Source: Nocardioides marmorisolisilvae
GTDB lineage: Bacteria > Actinomycetota > Actinomycetes > Propionibacteriales > Nocardioidaceae
NCBI RefSeq assembly: GCF_003725775.1
Contig: NZ_RJSG01000002.1
Location: 1,330,400-1,394,399, forward strand
DNA length: 64,000 nt
Direction of reading: 5' to 3'
This document shows positions 29,502 through 42,534 of the stretch, in pieces. A program made the position numbers and the translations under genes. Every line of letters starts with the position of its first letter. Position 1 is the stretch's first letter. Under the pieces are notes generated by a model. The model had not been told where the DNA came from. It did not search any database and saw only the letters and a list, made by a program, of their open reading frames with translations.

Positions 29502-29510
29502 GTGTCCAGC
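29493..29510. repeat. 18-base perfect palindrome over the start codon
   Basis: GCTGGACAC and GTGTCCAGC form a perfect 18-base palindrome. It covers the GTG start (29501-29499) and part of the -10 of the DapB-like gene, directly beside the KstR-type box. It could bind a second repressor or fold in the RNA; the sequence alone does not tell. Confidence 0.45.
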
Positions 29511-29525
29511 CTAGAACACGTTCTA
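29508..29525 (-). promoter_or_regulatory. KstR-type operator overlapping a leaderless promoter
   Basis: Bases 29512-29525 read TAGAACACGTTCTA on the plus strand, an exact match to the published KstR consensus TnnAACnnGTTnnA for cholesterol-catabolism genes. The minus-strand -10, TAGGCT (29513-29508), overlaps its end and lies six bases before the GTG at 29501. A bound repressor would block the promoter of the DapB-like and SDR genes. Confidence 0.65.
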
Positions 29526-29542
29526 CCTAGCGGCAAGGAGTC

Positions 29543-29896
29543 TCACGGGGAGCAGACGCAGAACTCGTTGCCCTCGGGGTCGCTCATCCGGAACCAGGTC
29601 GTCCCGAACATGTTCTGCGGCTCCTCATCGAGCCGGGTGGCACCCAGCGCGACCAGCCGGGCGACCTCGGCGGAGAGGTCCTCGGCGTGCAGGTCGAGAT
29701 GCATCCGGTTCTTGCCGACCTTGGGTTCCTCGACGCGCTGCAGCAGCAGCTTCGGGCCGCCGTCCTCGGGCGGGAGCAGCACGCCGAAGGCGTCGAAGGT
29801 GCCCGCGTGGCGGTAGCCCAGAGCAGGCGCCCAGAACTCCGCCAGGCGCTCAGGATCAGCGCAGTCCAGCACCAGGCCGAGCTGCGCGCCGCTCAC
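29543..29896 (-). CDS. VOC-superfamily (glyoxalase-fold) protein
   Basis: A 117-residue protein with the two beta-alpha-beta-beta-beta units of the vicinal oxygen chelate fold: [23 protein letters not shown] at the start, [10 protein letters not shown] in the middle and [12 protein letters not shown] at the end. Metal ligands can be guessed (H and E) but the substrate cannot. It starts with a GTG inside the tpiA stop (GTGA), so it is the last gene of gap-pgk-tpiA. A link to methylglyoxal, a triose phosphate by-product, is tempting but speculative. Confidence 0.8.
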   Translation of the reverse strand: MSGAQLGLVLDCADPERLAEFWAPALGYRHAGTFDAFGVLLPPEDGGPKLLLQRVEEPKVGKNRMHLDLHAEDLSAEVARLVALGATRLDEEPQNMFGTTWFRMSDPEGNEFCVCSP

Positions 29897-30705
29897 AGGA
29901 CCGGCATGTCGTAGAAGCGGCAGATGCCACCGAACTCATCGGCCTGGAGGCTCGCTCCCCCGACGAGTGCGCCGTCGACATCGGGCTTCTGCATGATGCC
30001 GGCGATGTTCGCGGCCTTCACCGAGCCGCCGTACAGGATCCGGATGCCTGCGGCAGCCTCGTCGCCGGCCGTCTCGGCAATGCGCGCGCGCAGCGCAGCG
30101 CACACCTCCTGGGCGTCCTCGGGAGTCGCAACCTCGCCGGTCCCGATCGCCCACACCGGCTCGTACGCGACCACGAGCGACGCGAGTTGAGCGGACGAGA
30201 ACCCGGCCAGCGATCCATCGATCTGCGCGACGCAGTGAGCGACGTGCTCCCCGGACTGGCGAACGTCGAGCCCCTCACCCACGCACACGATCGGCGTCAT
30301 GCCGCCCGCGAGCGCCTTGTGCGCCTTGGCGTTGACCAGCGCGTCGGTCTCGCCGTGGTACTCGCGACGCTCGGAGTGGCCGACGACCACGTAGGAGCAC
30401 CCGAGCTTGGCGAGCATTGCCGCCGAGATCTCTCCGGTGTAGGCGCCGTCGTCGTGCACCGAGATGTCCTGGGCGCCGTACTTGATCTGCAGCTGGCCGC
30501 CGTCGACCGTCGTCTGCACCGAGCGGATGTCGGTGAACGGCGGGACCACGACGACCTCGACCGCGCTGAAGTCGTGCTTCTTGTCGGCCAGCCCGAGCGC
30601 GAGCTTCTGGACCAGGTGAACCGCCTCGTGGTGGTTCAGGTTCATCTTCCAGTTGCCCGCCATCAGCGGGGTGCGCCCAGAATTCGATCCGCTCTTGGCA
30701 GCCAT
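29893..30705 (-). CDS. tpiA: Triosephosphate isomerase
   Basis: A 270-residue TIM-barrel enzyme. [10 protein letters not shown] holds the catalytic lysine, [10 protein letters not shown] the histidine, [11 protein letters not shown] the catalytic glutamate with loop 6, and [11 protein letters not shown] the phosphate-binding loop. It carries about ten extra N-terminal residues before the core. It lies two bases after pgk. Confidence 0.97.
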   Translation of the reverse strand: MAAKSGSNSGRTPLMAGNWKMNLNHHEAVHLVQKLALGLADKKHDFSAVEVVVVPPFTDIRSVQTTVDGGQLQIKYGAQDISVHDDGAYTGEISAAMLAKLGCSYVVVGHSERREYHGETDALVNAKAHKALAGGMTPIVCVGEGLDVRQSGEHVAHCVAQIDGSLAGFSSAQLASLVVAYEPVWAIGTGEVATPEDAQEVCAALRARIAETAGDEAAAGIRILYGGSVKAANIAGIMQKPDVDGALVGGASLQADEFGGICRFYDMPVL

Positions 30706-30707
30706 GG

Positions 30708-31898
30708 TCAGCCCTTCAGTACGTCGATACCGGGGAGGGTCTTGCCCTCGAGGTACTCCAGCGACGCGCCGCCGCCGGTCGAGATGTGGCCGAACTCGTC
30801 GTCGGAGAAGCCGAGCTGCCGTACGGCGGCAGCGGAATCGCCACCTCCGACCACGGACAGCCCGTCGACCCGGGTCAGAGCGGCCGCCACCGCGCGCGTG
30901 CCCTCGGCGAAGGCAGCCTGTTCGAACACGCCCATCGGCCCGTTCCAGAACACGGTCTTCGCGTCGGCGAGCGCAGCCGCGAACGCGGCCCCGGACTCCG
31001 GCCCGATGTCCAGCCCGACCTTGCCGGCCGGAATGGCGTCCGCGGGGACCACAGCAGCAGACCCCTCGTCACCGAAGGAGTCCGCGACGACGATGTCCGT
31101 CGGCAGCAGCAGCTCCACACCGGCCTTCTCGGCACGCGCCAGGTAGTCCAGGCAGGTGCCGAGCTGGTCCTCCTCGAGCAGCGAGGTGCCGATCTCCTTG
31201 CCCTGAGCCTTGAGGAAGGTGAAGAGCATCCCGCCGCCGATGAGCAGCTTGTCGGCCTTGTCGAGCAGGTTGTCGATCACGCCGAGCTTGTCCGACACCT
31301 TCGAGCCGCCCAGCACCACGACGTACGGGCGCTCGGGCGACTCGGTGAGCCGGCGCAGCACATCGAGCTCGGCGGCCACCAGGCCACCCATGGCCGACGG
31401 CAGCCGCAGCGCGATGTCGTAGACCGACGCCTGCTTGCGGTGCACCACGCCGAACCCGTCGCTGACGAAGGCGTCGCCCAGCGCGGCAAGCTCGTCGGCG
31501 AACGCACCACGCTCGGCATCGTCCTTGCTGGTCTCGCCCGCGTTGAACCGGACGTTCTCCAGCAGGACCACGTCACCGTCGCCGGCAGCCGCGACGGCGG
31601 CCTGCGCCGACGGACCCACGGTGTCGGTCGCGAACGCCACCGGCGCTCCGAGCAGCTCGCCCAACCGAGCAGCGACCGGAGCCAGCGAGTACTTGGCCTC
31701 CGGGGCACCCGAGGGCCGCCCCAGGTGAGCCATCACCACCACGCGCGCGCCAGCGGAGCGCAGCTCAGCGATCGTCGGCACCGACGCACGGATCCGGCCG
31801 TCATCGGTGATGACGGAACCGTCCAGCGGCACGTTCAGGTCCGAGCGGACCAGTACGCGCTTGCCCTTCAGGTCCTCGAGCGAAGCGAGGGACGACAC
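30708..31898 (-). CDS. pgk: Phosphoglycerate kinase
   Basis: A 396-residue two-domain kinase with [14 protein letters not shown] at the start, [30 protein letters not shown] and the nucleotide-site WNGPMGVFE followed by GGGDSAAAV. The GTG start at 31898 gives the usual N-terminus and lies one base after the gap stop. Codon use and length are normal. Confidence 0.97.
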   Translation of the reverse strand: MSSLASLEDLKGKRVLVRSDLNVPLDGSVITDDGRIRASVPTIAELRSAGARVVVMAHLGRPSGAPEAKYSLAPVAARLGELLGAPVAFATDTVGPSAQAAVAAAGDGDVVLLENVRFNAGETSKDDAERGAFADELAALGDAFVSDGFGVVHRKQASVYDIALRLPSAMGGLVAAELDVLRRLTESPERPYVVVLGGSKVSDKLGVIDNLLDKADKLLIGGGMLFTFLKAQGKEIGTSLLEEDQLGTCLDYLARAEKAGVELLLPTDIVVADSFGDEGSAAVVPADAIPAGKVGLDIGPESGAAFAAALADAKTVFWNGPMGVFEQAAFAEGTRAVAAALTRVDGLSVVGGGDSAAAVRQLGFSDDEFGHISTGGGASLEYLEGKTLPGIDVLKG

Positions 31899-31899
31899 G

Positions 31900-32901
<1,002 letters not shown>

Positions 32902-32903
32902 TT

Positions 32904-32940
32904 ACTCCTGGAGTACGAAAGAACGGGCTCCCCGACCTTA
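32904..32940 (-). promoter_or_regulatory. gap promoter and ribosome-binding site
   Basis: On the minus strand TAAGGT (32940-32935) within GATAAGGT could be a -10, and AGGAGT (32909-32904) lies eight bases before the gap GTG. This gives a short untranslated leader, unlike the leaderless promoters common elsewhere in the window. Confidence 0.45.
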
Positions 32941-32984
32941 TCGCGGCTCAGGAAACGTTCAGAATCCAGGTGGCGTGGTGCCGA

Positions 32985-33971
32985 TCACGCCTCTTCGGCG
33001 AGCATCTCCGGGGTCAGCGAGGCCTCGGTGTCCGGGATGCCCAGCTCCTCGGCCTTCTTGTCGGCCATCGCCAGCAGGCGACGGATCCGACCGGCGATCG
33101 CGTCCTTGGTGAGGACCGGCTCGTGCAGCTGGCCGAGCTCCTCGAGGGAGGCCTGCTTGTGCTCCAGGCGGAGCCTGCCGGCCAGCTGGAGGTGGTCCGG
33201 GATGTCCTCGCCGAGGATCTCCAGCGCGCGCTCGACCCGGGCACCGGCAGCGACCGCTGCGCGCGCGGACCGCCGCAGGTTCGCGTCGTCGAAGTTGGCC
33301 AGGCGGTTGGCGGTGGCGCGGACCTCGCGCCGCATCCGGCGCTCCTCCCAGGCCAGCAGCGACTCGTGGGCGCCCAGGCGCGTCAGCAGCTGTCCGATGG
33401 CGTCGCCGTCACGGATGACGACCCGGTCGACCCCGCGGACCTCGCGCGCCTTGGCCGAGATGCCCAGCCGGCGGGCCGAGCCGACCAAGGCCAGCGCAGC
33501 CTCGGGGCCGGGGCAGGTCACCTCGAGCGAGGACGAGCGACCCGGCTCGGTGAGCGATCCGTGTGCCAGGAAGGCACCACGCCAGGCAGCGACCGCGTCG
33601 CACCCGGAACCGGACACCACCTGCGGCGGCAGGCCGCGCACCGGGCGGTTGCGCTGGTCGATGAGGCCGGTCTGCCGGGCGAGGGACTCGCCGTCCTTGG
33701 CGACCCGGACGATGTAGTGGGTGCCGCGGCGCAGGCCGTTGCCCTTGAGCAGCACGACCTCGGAGTCGTGACCGAAGACCTCGGCGATGTCGCGGCGCAG
33801 CCGACGAGCAGCGGCACCGGTGTCCAGCTCGGCCTCGACCACGATGCCCCCGTTGACCAGGTGCAGCGAGTCGGCGAAACGGAGCATCGAGGAGACCTCG
33901 GACTTCCGACAACACGTCTTCGTCACCGGGGTGCTGGCCAGCTCTGCCTTCACCTGTGCCGTCATCGCCAT
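32985..33971 (-). CDS. whiA: DNA-binding protein WhiA
   Basis: A 328-residue protein with the WhiA layout: [12 protein letters not shown] start, a LAGLIDADG-like homing-endonuclease fold in the N-terminal two thirds ([21 protein letters not shown]), and a C-terminal helix-turn-helix ([28 protein letters not shown]). WhiA controls division and sporulation in streptomycetes. ATG 33971 was chosen because it gives the conserved N-terminus. It follows yvcK by ten bases in a uvrC-rapZ-yvcK-whiA run that is conserved among Gram-positives. Confidence 0.94.
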   Translation of the reverse strand: MAMTAQVKAELASTPVTKTCCRKSEVSSMLRFADSLHLVNGGIVVEAELDTGAAARRLRRDIAEVFGHDSEVVLLKGNGLRRGTHYIVRVAKDGESLARQTGLIDQRNRPVRGLPPQVVSGSGCDAVAAWRGAFLAHGSLTEPGRSSSLEVTCPGPEAALALVGSARRLGISAKAREVRGVDRVVIRDGDAIGQLLTRLGAHESLLAWEERRMRREVRATANRLANFDDANLRRSARAAVAAGARVERALEILGEDIPDHLQLAGRLRLEHKQASLEELGQLHEPVLTKDAIAGRIRRLLAMADKKAEELGIPDTEASLTPEMLAEEA

Positions 33972-33981
33972 GCGCGTCACC

Positions 33982-34920
33982 TTAGTTCGCTCCGAGGATC
34001 GCCGCATAGGCGCGGGAAAGTTTCTCAGAATCATGTTGATCAGCGACGTCGTCCCGAGCGACATCACTCATCACGAGGCTGGCCCCGAGCTCCTCGCAGG
34101 CCGATCGCAGCGCGGCCTCGTCCGGTACCGAGCGGCGATCCGCCAGCACCACGTCAACCCGCAGGTCAGGCGCGTGCCGGTGCAGGACGGCGAGGTGGTC
34201 CTCTGGGGTGTAGCCCTCGGTCTCCCCCGGTTGCGCGACCAGGTTGAGGTTGACCAGCACCTTGGCCGAGGTGGTCGTCAGCGCCTCGCGCTGCTCGGGG
34301 ACCAGCACGTGCGGGATCACCGAGGAGTACCAGGACCCGGGTCCGAGGACGACCCAGTCGGCGTCCGCGATCGCGCGCACCGCTTCCGGGCAGGCCTTCG
34401 GGTCCAGCGGGTCGAGCTCGACGTCGAGCACCTTCCCGGCCGTCCGCGCCACCTCGACCTGACCGCGGACCACCCGTACGTCGGCCCCGAACGAGACCGA
34501 CGCGGTGATGTCCAGCGGCGTGATCGCCATCGGAAGCACCCGGCCACGGGCCCCGAGCAGGCCGCCGACCCAGTCCAGGCCGGCGACGTGGTCGTCGAGC
34601 AGCTCCCAGAGCGCGACGATGAGCAGGTTGCCGACCGCGTGGCCGTCCATCTCGCCCTCGGAGGTGAAGCGGTGCTGGAGCACCTTCGCCCAGGTCTGTC
34701 CCCAACGGTCGTCACCGCAGAGCGCGGCCAGCGCCATCCGCAGGTCACCGGGCGGGAGTACCCCGAACTCCTCGCGCAGCCGTCCCGACGAACCGCCGTT
34801 GTCCGCCACGGTGACCACCGCGGTCAGGTCGCCGGTCAACCGGCGCAGGGCGCTGAGCGAGGCCGCCAACCCGTGCCCGCCGCCGAGAGCGACGACGCGG
34901 GGTTCACTGCCCCAGGTCAC
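33982..34920 (-). CDS. yvcK: YvcK/CofD-like gluconeogenesis factor
   Basis: A 312-residue protein of the CofD-like superfamily. The N-terminal nucleotide-binding segment is [15 protein letters not shown], followed by [14 protein letters not shown] and [13 protein letters not shown]; the closing region has [16 protein letters not shown]. YvcK proteins bind UDP-sugars and influence cell wall and carbon metabolism. The GTG start overlaps the rapZ stop (GTGA). Confidence 0.92.
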   Translation of the reverse strand: MTWGSEPRVVALGGGHGLAASLSALRRLTGDLTAVVTVADNGGSSGRLREEFGVLPPGDLRMALAALCGDDRWGQTWAKVLQHRFTSEGEMDGHAVGNLLIVALWELLDDHVAGLDWVGGLLGARGRVLPMAITPLDITASVSFGADVRVVRGQVEVARTAGKVLDVELDPLDPKACPEAVRAIADADWVVLGPGSWYSSVIPHVLVPEQREALTTTSAKVLVNLNLVAQPGETEGYTPEDHLAVLHRHAPDLRVDVVLADRRSVPDEAALRSACEELGASLVMSDVARDDVADQHDSEKLSRAYAAILGAN

Positions 34921-35819
34921 TCGCGCCCCAGGTCGCGGTGGGTGGCCTCGGCCTCGGTCCCGCTCTCCCGCAGGCGCTTCGCGATCTCCTCCGACATCGC
35001 CACCGACCGGTGCTTGCCGCCGGTGCAGCCGATCGCGACGGTCATGAAGCGCTTGCCCTCGCGCAGGTAGCCCTCACCGACGGTCTCGATGACCGGCAGG
35101 TAGCGCTCGAGGAAGGCCTGGGCGTCGTCGCGGTCCTTCACGAACGTCGCCACCGACGGGTCCTGGCCGGTCAGGTCCTTCAGCTCGGGCACCCAGAACG
35201 GGTTCGGAAGGAAGCGCATGTCGGCCAGCAGGTCCGCGTCCACCGGGACGCCGTACTTGAAACCGAAGCTGACCACGGTCACCTTGAGCTGCACCCGCTC
35301 GGGCGTTCCGTACGCCGCGGCGACCTTGTCCTTGAGCTGGTGGACGTTCAGCGACGTGGTGTCGATGACGACCTCGGCGTCGCCGCGCAGCTGGGTCATC
35401 ACCTCGCGTTCGCGGTGGATGCCGTCGAGCAGCCGACCACCCTCCTGGAGCGGGTGCGGGCGGCGCGCGGCCTCCTGGCGGCGGACCAGGATGCCGTCGT
35501 CGGCCTCGAGGAACAGCACCGAGGCGCGTCGGGTGGGCAGGTGCAGGGCGATCTGCTCGCGCAGCGCGTGGAACTGGGTGCCGCCGCGGACATCCACGAC
35601 GACGGCGATCGGCTGGGCGCGCCCCATCTTCTCGTCGACGAGCCGGACCACCTCGGTGACCAGCTCGGGCGGGAGGTTGTCGACGACGAAGAACCCGAGG
35701 TCCTCCAGTTCCTTGGCCGCGGTGCTGCGACCGGCCCCGGTCATGCCGGTGACCACCACCAGCTCGCCGAGGTCACCGATCGCCGGGATCTCGCCTGTGT
35801 CTTCGGGTGACAGCGTCAC
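34917..35819 (-). CDS. rapZ: RNase adapter protein RapZ (YvcJ family)
   Basis: A 300-residue P-loop protein. Walker A is GMTGAGRS, the VVDVRG region and the RRPHPL motif are present, and the C-terminal domain has [23 protein letters not shown] and the [10 protein letters not shown] signature. In E. coli RapZ controls GlmS through small RNAs; the role of the actinobacterial protein is not established. It overlaps both uvrC and yvcK by four bases. Confidence 0.93.
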   Translation of the reverse strand: MTLSPEDTGEIPAIGDLGELVVVTGMTGAGRSTAAKELEDLGFFVVDNLPPELVTEVVRLVDEKMGRAQPIAVVVDVRGGTQFHALREQIALHLPTRRASVLFLEADDGILVRRQEAARRPHPLQEGGRLLDGIHREREVMTQLRGDAEVVIDTTSLNVHQLKDKVAAAYGTPERVQLKVTVVSFGFKYGVPVDADLLADMRFLPNPFWVPELKDLTGQDPSVATFVKDRDDAQAFLERYLPVIETVGEGYLREGKRFMTVAIGCTGGKHRSVAMSEEIAKRLRESGTEAEATHRDLGRE

Positions 35820-37798
35820 AGTTCCTCGATCTCGCCGGTGGCCGTGTTGACGGCGACAGTCTTCCCTGCGGCTGCCTCCTTGGCGAGGGCCCCCACGATC
35901 GCGTCAGCGATCGAGGGTCCGATCCCCGGCACCTCGGCGATCTCCGCAGCAGACGCGGCCCGCAGCTTCTTCATCGAGCCGAAGTACTTCAGCACCGACT
36001 TGCGCCGCACCTCCCCCAGGCCTGGCACGTCGTCGAGCAACGACTCGACCATGGACTTGGACCGACGCGATCGGTGATGGGTGATCGCGAAGCGGTGCGC
36101 CTCGTCGCGGACCCGCTGCAGGAGGTAGAGACCCTCGCTGGAGCGCGGCATGATCACCGGGTCTGGCTCCCCGGGCAGCCAGACCTCCTCGAGCCGCTTG
36201 GCGAGTCCGCAGACCGGCACGTCGTCGATGCCGAGCTCGTCGAGCGCCCGTTGGGCCGCCGCGACCTGCGGCGGACCGCCGTCGACGACGACCAGTCCGG
36301 GCACGTAGGCGAACTTCTTCGCCTTGCCGGTGTCCGGGTCGATGAGCAACGGGCCGGACTCGGGATCGACCTCACCTCCGGTCAGGTCCGGCGCCTCGAT
36401 CCGCTCGTCGAGCAGACGCCGGAACCGCCGGGTGATCACCTCGTGCATCGACGCGACGTCGTTCTGACCCTCGACGCCCCGAATCACGAACCGCCGGTAC
36501 TCGCTCTTGCGCGCCAGGCCGTCCTCGAAGACGACCATCGAGGCGACCACTTCCGTGCCCTGCAGGTTGGAGATGTCGTAGCACTCGATCCGCAGCGGAG
36601 CCGACGGCAGCTCCAGGGCGTGCTGGATCTCCTCCAGCGCCTGGTTCCGCGCGGTCAGGTCGCCGGCCCTCTTGGTCTTGTGCAGGGCGAGCGACTGCGC
36701 GGCGTTCTGGGCCACCGTCTCCTGCAGCGACCGCTTGTCCCCCCGCTGCGGCACCCGGATGCGCACCTTGGACCCGCGGGCCTCGGAGAGGAGCTCCTCG
36801 AACACGCCGGCATCCTCAGGCAGGACCGGGACCAGCACCTCCCGCGGGATCGCGTCGCCCTCCTCCCCGGCGTACAGCTGGAGCAGGAACTCGGAGACCA
36901 GGCCGGGCGTCTCGAGGTCCTCGACGCGGTCCGCGACCCAGCCGCGTTGACCGCGGATCCGACCGGCGCGGACGTGGAAGATCTGCACGGCGACCTCGAG
37001 CGGGTCCTCGACCAGGGCGATCACATCCGCGTCGGTGCCGTCGCCGAAGACGACCGCCTGCTTCTCGAGCGCCTTGTGCAGCGCGCCCAGGTCGTCGCGC
37101 AGGCGGGCAGCCCGTTCGTACTCCTGGGCCTCGGAGGCGGCGTACATCTCCCGCTCGACCCGCTTCACGAACGCGTCCGTACGCCCCCCGATGAAGTCGC
37201 AGAAGTCCTCCGAGATCTGGCGGTGCTCCTCCTCGTCGACCCGTCCGATGCACGGCGCGGAGCACTTCTCGATGTACCCGAGCAGGCACGGGCGGCCGAT
37301 CTGGGCGGAGCGCTTGAAGACCCCGTTGCTGCAGGACCGCATCGGGAAGACCCGCAGCAGCAGGTCGACGGTGTCGCGGATCGCCCAGGCGTGCGAGTAC
37401 GGACCGAAGTACTTCACGCCCTTCTTCTTGGCGCCGCGGCCGACCATCACCCGCGGGAAATCCTCGTTGAGGGTCACCGCGAGCCACGGGTAGGACTTGT
37501 CGTCGCGGTACTTCACGTTGAACCGCGGGTCGTACTCCTTGATCCAGGAGTACTCGAGCTGGAGGGCCTCGACCTCGGTCTCGACGACCGTCCACTCGAC
37601 CGACGCCGCGGTCGTCACCATGGTCGCCGTGCGCGGATGGAGCGAAGCGACATCCGCGAAGTACGACGAGAGCCGGGCGCGGAGGTTCTTGGCCTTGCCG
37701 ACGTAGACGACGCGTCCGTCCTTGTCGCGGAACCGGTAGACGCCCGGCGAGGTCGGGATCGACCCCGGCTTCGGACGGTACGTCGACGGGTCAGCCAC
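35816..37798 (-). CDS. uvrC: Excinuclease ABC subunit C
   Basis: A 660-residue nuclease for nucleotide excision repair. It has an N-terminal GIY-YIG domain ([23 protein letters not shown]), a cysteine cluster ([13 protein letters not shown]), a UVR-like middle, the RNase H-like domain with [11 protein letters not shown] and VVDGGPPQ, and C-terminal helix-hairpin-helix repeats ([26 protein letters not shown]). The GTG start has TAGGGT six bases upstream and so appears leaderless. No LexA-like box was seen here. Confidence 0.96.
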   Translation of the reverse strand: MADPSTYRPKPGSIPTSPGVYRFRDKDGRVVYVGKAKNLRARLSSYFADVASLHPRTATMVTTAASVEWTVVETEVEALQLEYSWIKEYDPRFNVKYRDDKSYPWLAVTLNEDFPRVMVGRGAKKKGVKYFGPYSHAWAIRDTVDLLLRVFPMRSCSNGVFKRSAQIGRPCLLGYIEKCSAPCIGRVDEEEHRQISEDFCDFIGGRTDAFVKRVEREMYAASEAQEYERAARLRDDLGALHKALEKQAVVFGDGTDADVIALVEDPLEVAVQIFHVRAGRIRGQRGWVADRVEDLETPGLVSEFLLQLYAGEEGDAIPREVLVPVLPEDAGVFEELLSEARGSKVRIRVPQRGDKRSLQETVAQNAAQSLALHKTKRAGDLTARNQALEEIQHALELPSAPLRIECYDISNLQGTEVVASMVVFEDGLARKSEYRRFVIRGVEGQNDVASMHEVITRRFRRLLDERIEAPDLTGGEVDPESGPLLIDPDTGKAKKFAYVPGLVVVDGGPPQVAAAQRALDELGIDDVPVCGLAKRLEEVWLPGEPDPVIMPRSSEGLYLLQRVRDEAHRFAITHHRSRRSKSMVESLLDDVPGLGEVRRKSVLKYFGSMKKLRAASAAEIAEVPGIGPSIADAIVGALAKEAAAGKTVAVNTATGEIEEL

Positions 37799-37804
37799 GC
37801 GTAA

Positions 37805-37810
37805 ACCCTA
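37805..37810 (-). promoter_or_regulatory. -10 element (TAGGGT) of uvrC-rapZ-yvcK-whiA
   Basis: TAGGGT on the minus strand is followed by six bases and the uvrC GTG, in the 33-base gap after the LLM gene. This suggests leaderless transcription for the four-gene operon. Confidence 0.42.
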
Positions 37811-37831
37811 CGGGGCCGCGCCGACAGGAGG

Positions 37832-38716
37832 TCAGAGCTCGGCCAACCGTGGCACCAGCTCCTCGACCGCCTGGGTCGTCCACGCCACCGGGTCGTCGGT
37901 CAGCGGGTAGACCGTCACCAGGTCGACACCCAGATCTGCGAAGCCCGCGACGCGGCGAAGGAACTCCTCCGGGGTCTCCGGCCCCGTCGCCGTCCCGGCA
38001 CCCATCACGGTCTTCCGGATCGCGTCGTAGTCGCGTCCGACGTCGTCGCAGTGCCGCCGCAGCACGTCCAGCTTGTGGCCCACCTCGTCGGCGGTGGACC
38101 CGAAGAGGTTGCACGCGTCGGCGTACTGGGCGACCAGGCGCAGTGTCTTCCGCTCGCCGCTCCCGCCGATCATCACCGGAGGCCCACCCAGGTGCCCCGA
38201 GCTCTGGTACGGCGGCGGCACGCACACCGTCTCGGCCAGCTGGAAGTGCTTCCCGTCGTACGAGGCGGCGTCGCCCCACATCGCGGCGCAGACCTGGAGC
38301 GTCTCCTCGAGCATCTCGAACCGCTCGGAGGTCGAGGGGAACGGCACCCCGAGCCCCCGGTGCTCACGGTCGTACCAGGCGGCGCCGATCCCGAGCATCG
38401 CCCGGCCGCGCGAGAGCCGGTCCAGGGTGGTCACGGTCTTCGCCAGCAACCCGGGATGCCGGTAGGTCACGCCCGTCACCAGCAGGCTCAGGCTGACCCG
38501 CTCGGTGATGCCGGCCAGGTAGCCGAGCGTCGTGTAACCCTCGAGCATCGGCTCAGGTGGACCGCCGAGGTTCTCCATCTGGAACCAGTGGTCCATGACC
38601 GTCACCAGGTCGATCCCGCCCTGGTCGGCGATGCGCACCGACTCGGTCAGGCGGTCCTCGAGGGTGTGCTGCCAGTCCGGGTGGGTGAAGTTCGCGTAGT
38701 GCAGACCGAGTTTCAT
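37832..38716 (-). CDS. LLM-class F420-dependent oxidoreductase
   Basis: A 294-residue luciferase-like TIM-barrel protein. LGLHYANF, TVMDHWFQ, GIGAAWYDREHRGLG and PPVMIGGSGERKTLRLVAQYADACN are typical of the actinobacterial F420-dependent group. The substrate is unknown. It has its own leaderless-type promoter (TAGGCT six bases before the ATG) and no operon partner, lying between uvrC and a TPR fragment. Confidence 0.82.
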   Translation of the reverse strand: MKLGLHYANFTHPDWQHTLEDRLTESVRIADQGGIDLVTVMDHWFQMENLGGPPEPMLEGYTTLGYLAGITERVSLSLLVTGVTYRHPGLLAKTVTTLDRLSRGRAMLGIGAAWYDREHRGLGVPFPSTSERFEMLEETLQVCAAMWGDAASYDGKHFQLAETVCVPPPYQSSGHLGGPPVMIGGSGERKTLRLVAQYADACNLFGSTADEVGHKLDVLRRHCDDVGRDYDAIRKTVMGAGTATGPETPEEFLRRVAGFADLGVDLVTVYPLTDDPVAWTTQAVEELVPRLAEL

Positions 38717-38722
38717 GCCTCG

Positions 38723-38728
38723 AGCCTA
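38723..38728 (-). promoter_or_regulatory. -10 element (TAGGCT) of the LLM oxidoreductase gene
   Basis: TAGGCT on the minus strand, six bases from the ATG at 38716. It shares the 65-base gap with a divergent promoter for the TPR fragment. Confidence 0.42.
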
Positions 38729-38746
38729 GACACCGGGGCGAACCTC

Positions 38747-38775
38747 TTGGAGATATTTGTCTATCGGTTTAGTGT
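38747..38775 (+). promoter_or_regulatory. Promoter of the short TPR-like gene
   Basis: TTGGAG (38747-38752), a 17-base spacer and TAGTGT (38770-38775), then six bases to the GTG at 38782. The stretch is unusually AT-rich for the window. Confidence 0.45.
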
Positions 38776-38781
38776 ACTTAT

Positions 38782-39060
38782 GTGCGATGTACCGCGCTCG
38801 ACCCCAGGCTGACAACGTCGGCCGAGGCTGCCCAGGCCTACCGCCTGGGTCGCTGGGCCGAGGCGCTCGCACTGGACCCGACCTTCGCCCTGGCGCACGC
38901 CACCTTGGCCCTGGCCTGCTTCCGCGACGGGAGTGATGCTGTCGACCTGTGCAGCCGCCTCCGGGACGCCGAGCTGCACGCCCGCCGGTCCTCCCCCGAG
39001 GAACGCCGCCAGGTCGAGGCGATCGTGCGTCACCTGCGCGCGGAGCGCGTGCTCAGCTGA
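38782..39060 (+). CDS. Short TPR-like protein, probably a truncated TTC38-type gene
   Basis: A 92-residue soluble protein with a single helix-turn-helix TPR-like unit (AYRLGRWAEALALDPTFALAHATLALACF), then ARRSSPEERRQVEAIVRHLRAE. This resembles the first part of TTC38-type tetratricopeptide proteins, which are usually above 400 residues. The reading frame ends at a TGA and the next gene converges six bases later, so the rest of the parent gene is missing here. A good leaderless-type promoter remains. It may be a remnant or a genuine short protein. Confidence 0.55.
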   Translation: MRCTALDPRLTTSAEAAQAYRLGRWAEALALDPTFALAHATLALACFRDGSDAVDLCSRLRDAELHARRSSPEERRQVEAIVRHLRAERVLS

Positions 39061-39066
39061 TGGGCC

Positions 39067-39492
39067 TCAGCTGACGGTGATGGTGTCGCCGGTGACCTTC
39101 ACGGTCTTCTCCGGCAGGGGCTTCGGTGCCGGGCCGCTCTCCACGGACCCGTCGGTGATCGAGTAGTGGCTGAAGTGGCAGGGGCACTGGATCTGCTTGT
39201 CCTCGACCTTGTTCACCAGGCAGCCCTGGTGCGTGCAGACCGCGGAGAACGCCTTGAAGACGCCGGCGGTCGGCTGGGTCACCACGATCTCCTCGCCCGC
39301 GAACACCTTGCCGCCGCCGACCGGGATCTCGCTCGTGGAGATGCCGGCCGACGATCCACCGTCCGAGCTGGTGACGCCGGTCTTGTCCCCGGACGAGTCC
39401 GAGGAGCCACAGGCGGCGATCACCGGTACGGCGGCCCCGACCGCCGCTACTCCCAGGATGACGTTGCGTCGGCTGGCGTTGGTGTCAGTCAT
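39067..39492 (-). CDS. Exported Rieske [2Fe-2S] lipoprotein (Tat signal)
   Basis: A 141-residue protein. The N-terminus combines a twin-arginine motif (SRRNVIL, residues 7-13) with a hydrophobic stretch and a lipobox ending at C28 (IAAC), then a Ser/Gly-rich linker. The Rieske domain holds CTHQGC and CPCHFSHY with both cysteine-histidine pairs. Tat export fits folding with its cluster in the cytoplasm. There are no membrane cytochrome genes nearby, so its redox partner outside the cell is unknown. Similar single Rieske lipoproteins occur in other actinobacteria. Confidence 0.85.
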   Translation of the reverse strand: MTDTNASRRNVILGVAAVGAAVPVIAACGSSDSSGDKTGVTSSDGGSSAGISTSEIPVGGGKVFAGEEIVVTQPTAGVFKAFSAVCTHQGCLVNKVEDKQIQCPCHFSHYSITDGSVESGPAPKPLPEKTVKVTGDTITVS

Positions 39493-39498
39493 GGCTTG

Positions 39499-39504
39499 AG
39501 CCTA
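39499..39504 (-). promoter_or_regulatory. -10 element (TAGGCT) of the Rieske lipoprotein gene
   Basis: TAGGCT on the minus strand, six bases before the ATG at 39492, in the 79-base gap after uvrA. A leaderless transcript is likely. Confidence 0.42.
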
Positions 39505-39546
39505 TTGGGTGAATCTTCAACACCGGCTGAGAGATGACTGTCAATT

Positions 39547-39558
39547 GGTACTAGTACC
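39547..39558. repeat. 12-base palindrome GGTACTAGTACC
   Basis: A perfect palindrome between the end of uvrA and the Rieske lipoprotein promoter, about 55-66 bases upstream of that gene's start. It could be an operator; no regulator can be named. Confidence 0.3.
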
Positions 39559-39571
39559 GGTCAGCCCCGGA

Positions 39572-42430
<2,859 letters not shown>

Positions 42431-42445
42431 TCAAATCCCCATCTT

Positions 42446-42459
42446 CGAACACGTGTTCG
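42446..42459. promoter_or_regulatory. LexA (SOS) box upstream of uvrA
   Basis: CGAACACGTGTTCG is a perfect 14-base palindrome that fits the actinobacterial and Bacillus LexA pattern CGAACnnnnGTTCG, with the usual T before it. It lies just upstream of the uvrA GTG. A possible -10, TTAACT, lies at 42475-42470 on the minus strand, which would place the box just past the transcription start. Confidence 0.75.
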
Positions 42460-42534
42460 GTGCGGCATCAGTTAAGCACACAGGATGGCACGGGGCACCG
42501 ACAACGTCGTTGCGTCGGGGTTAAGACTGGTCCC

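Noticed and set aside
38717-38781. AT-rich gap considered as a tRNA or attachment site
   Set aside because: Too short for a tRNA, with no cloverleaf or direct repeats; it is explained by two divergent promoters.
42446-42459. Palindrome before uvrA considered as a KstR box
   Set aside because: The half-sites are four bases apart (AAC-acgt-GTT region as CGAAC-N4-GTTCG), which is LexA-type spacing, not AACnnGTT.
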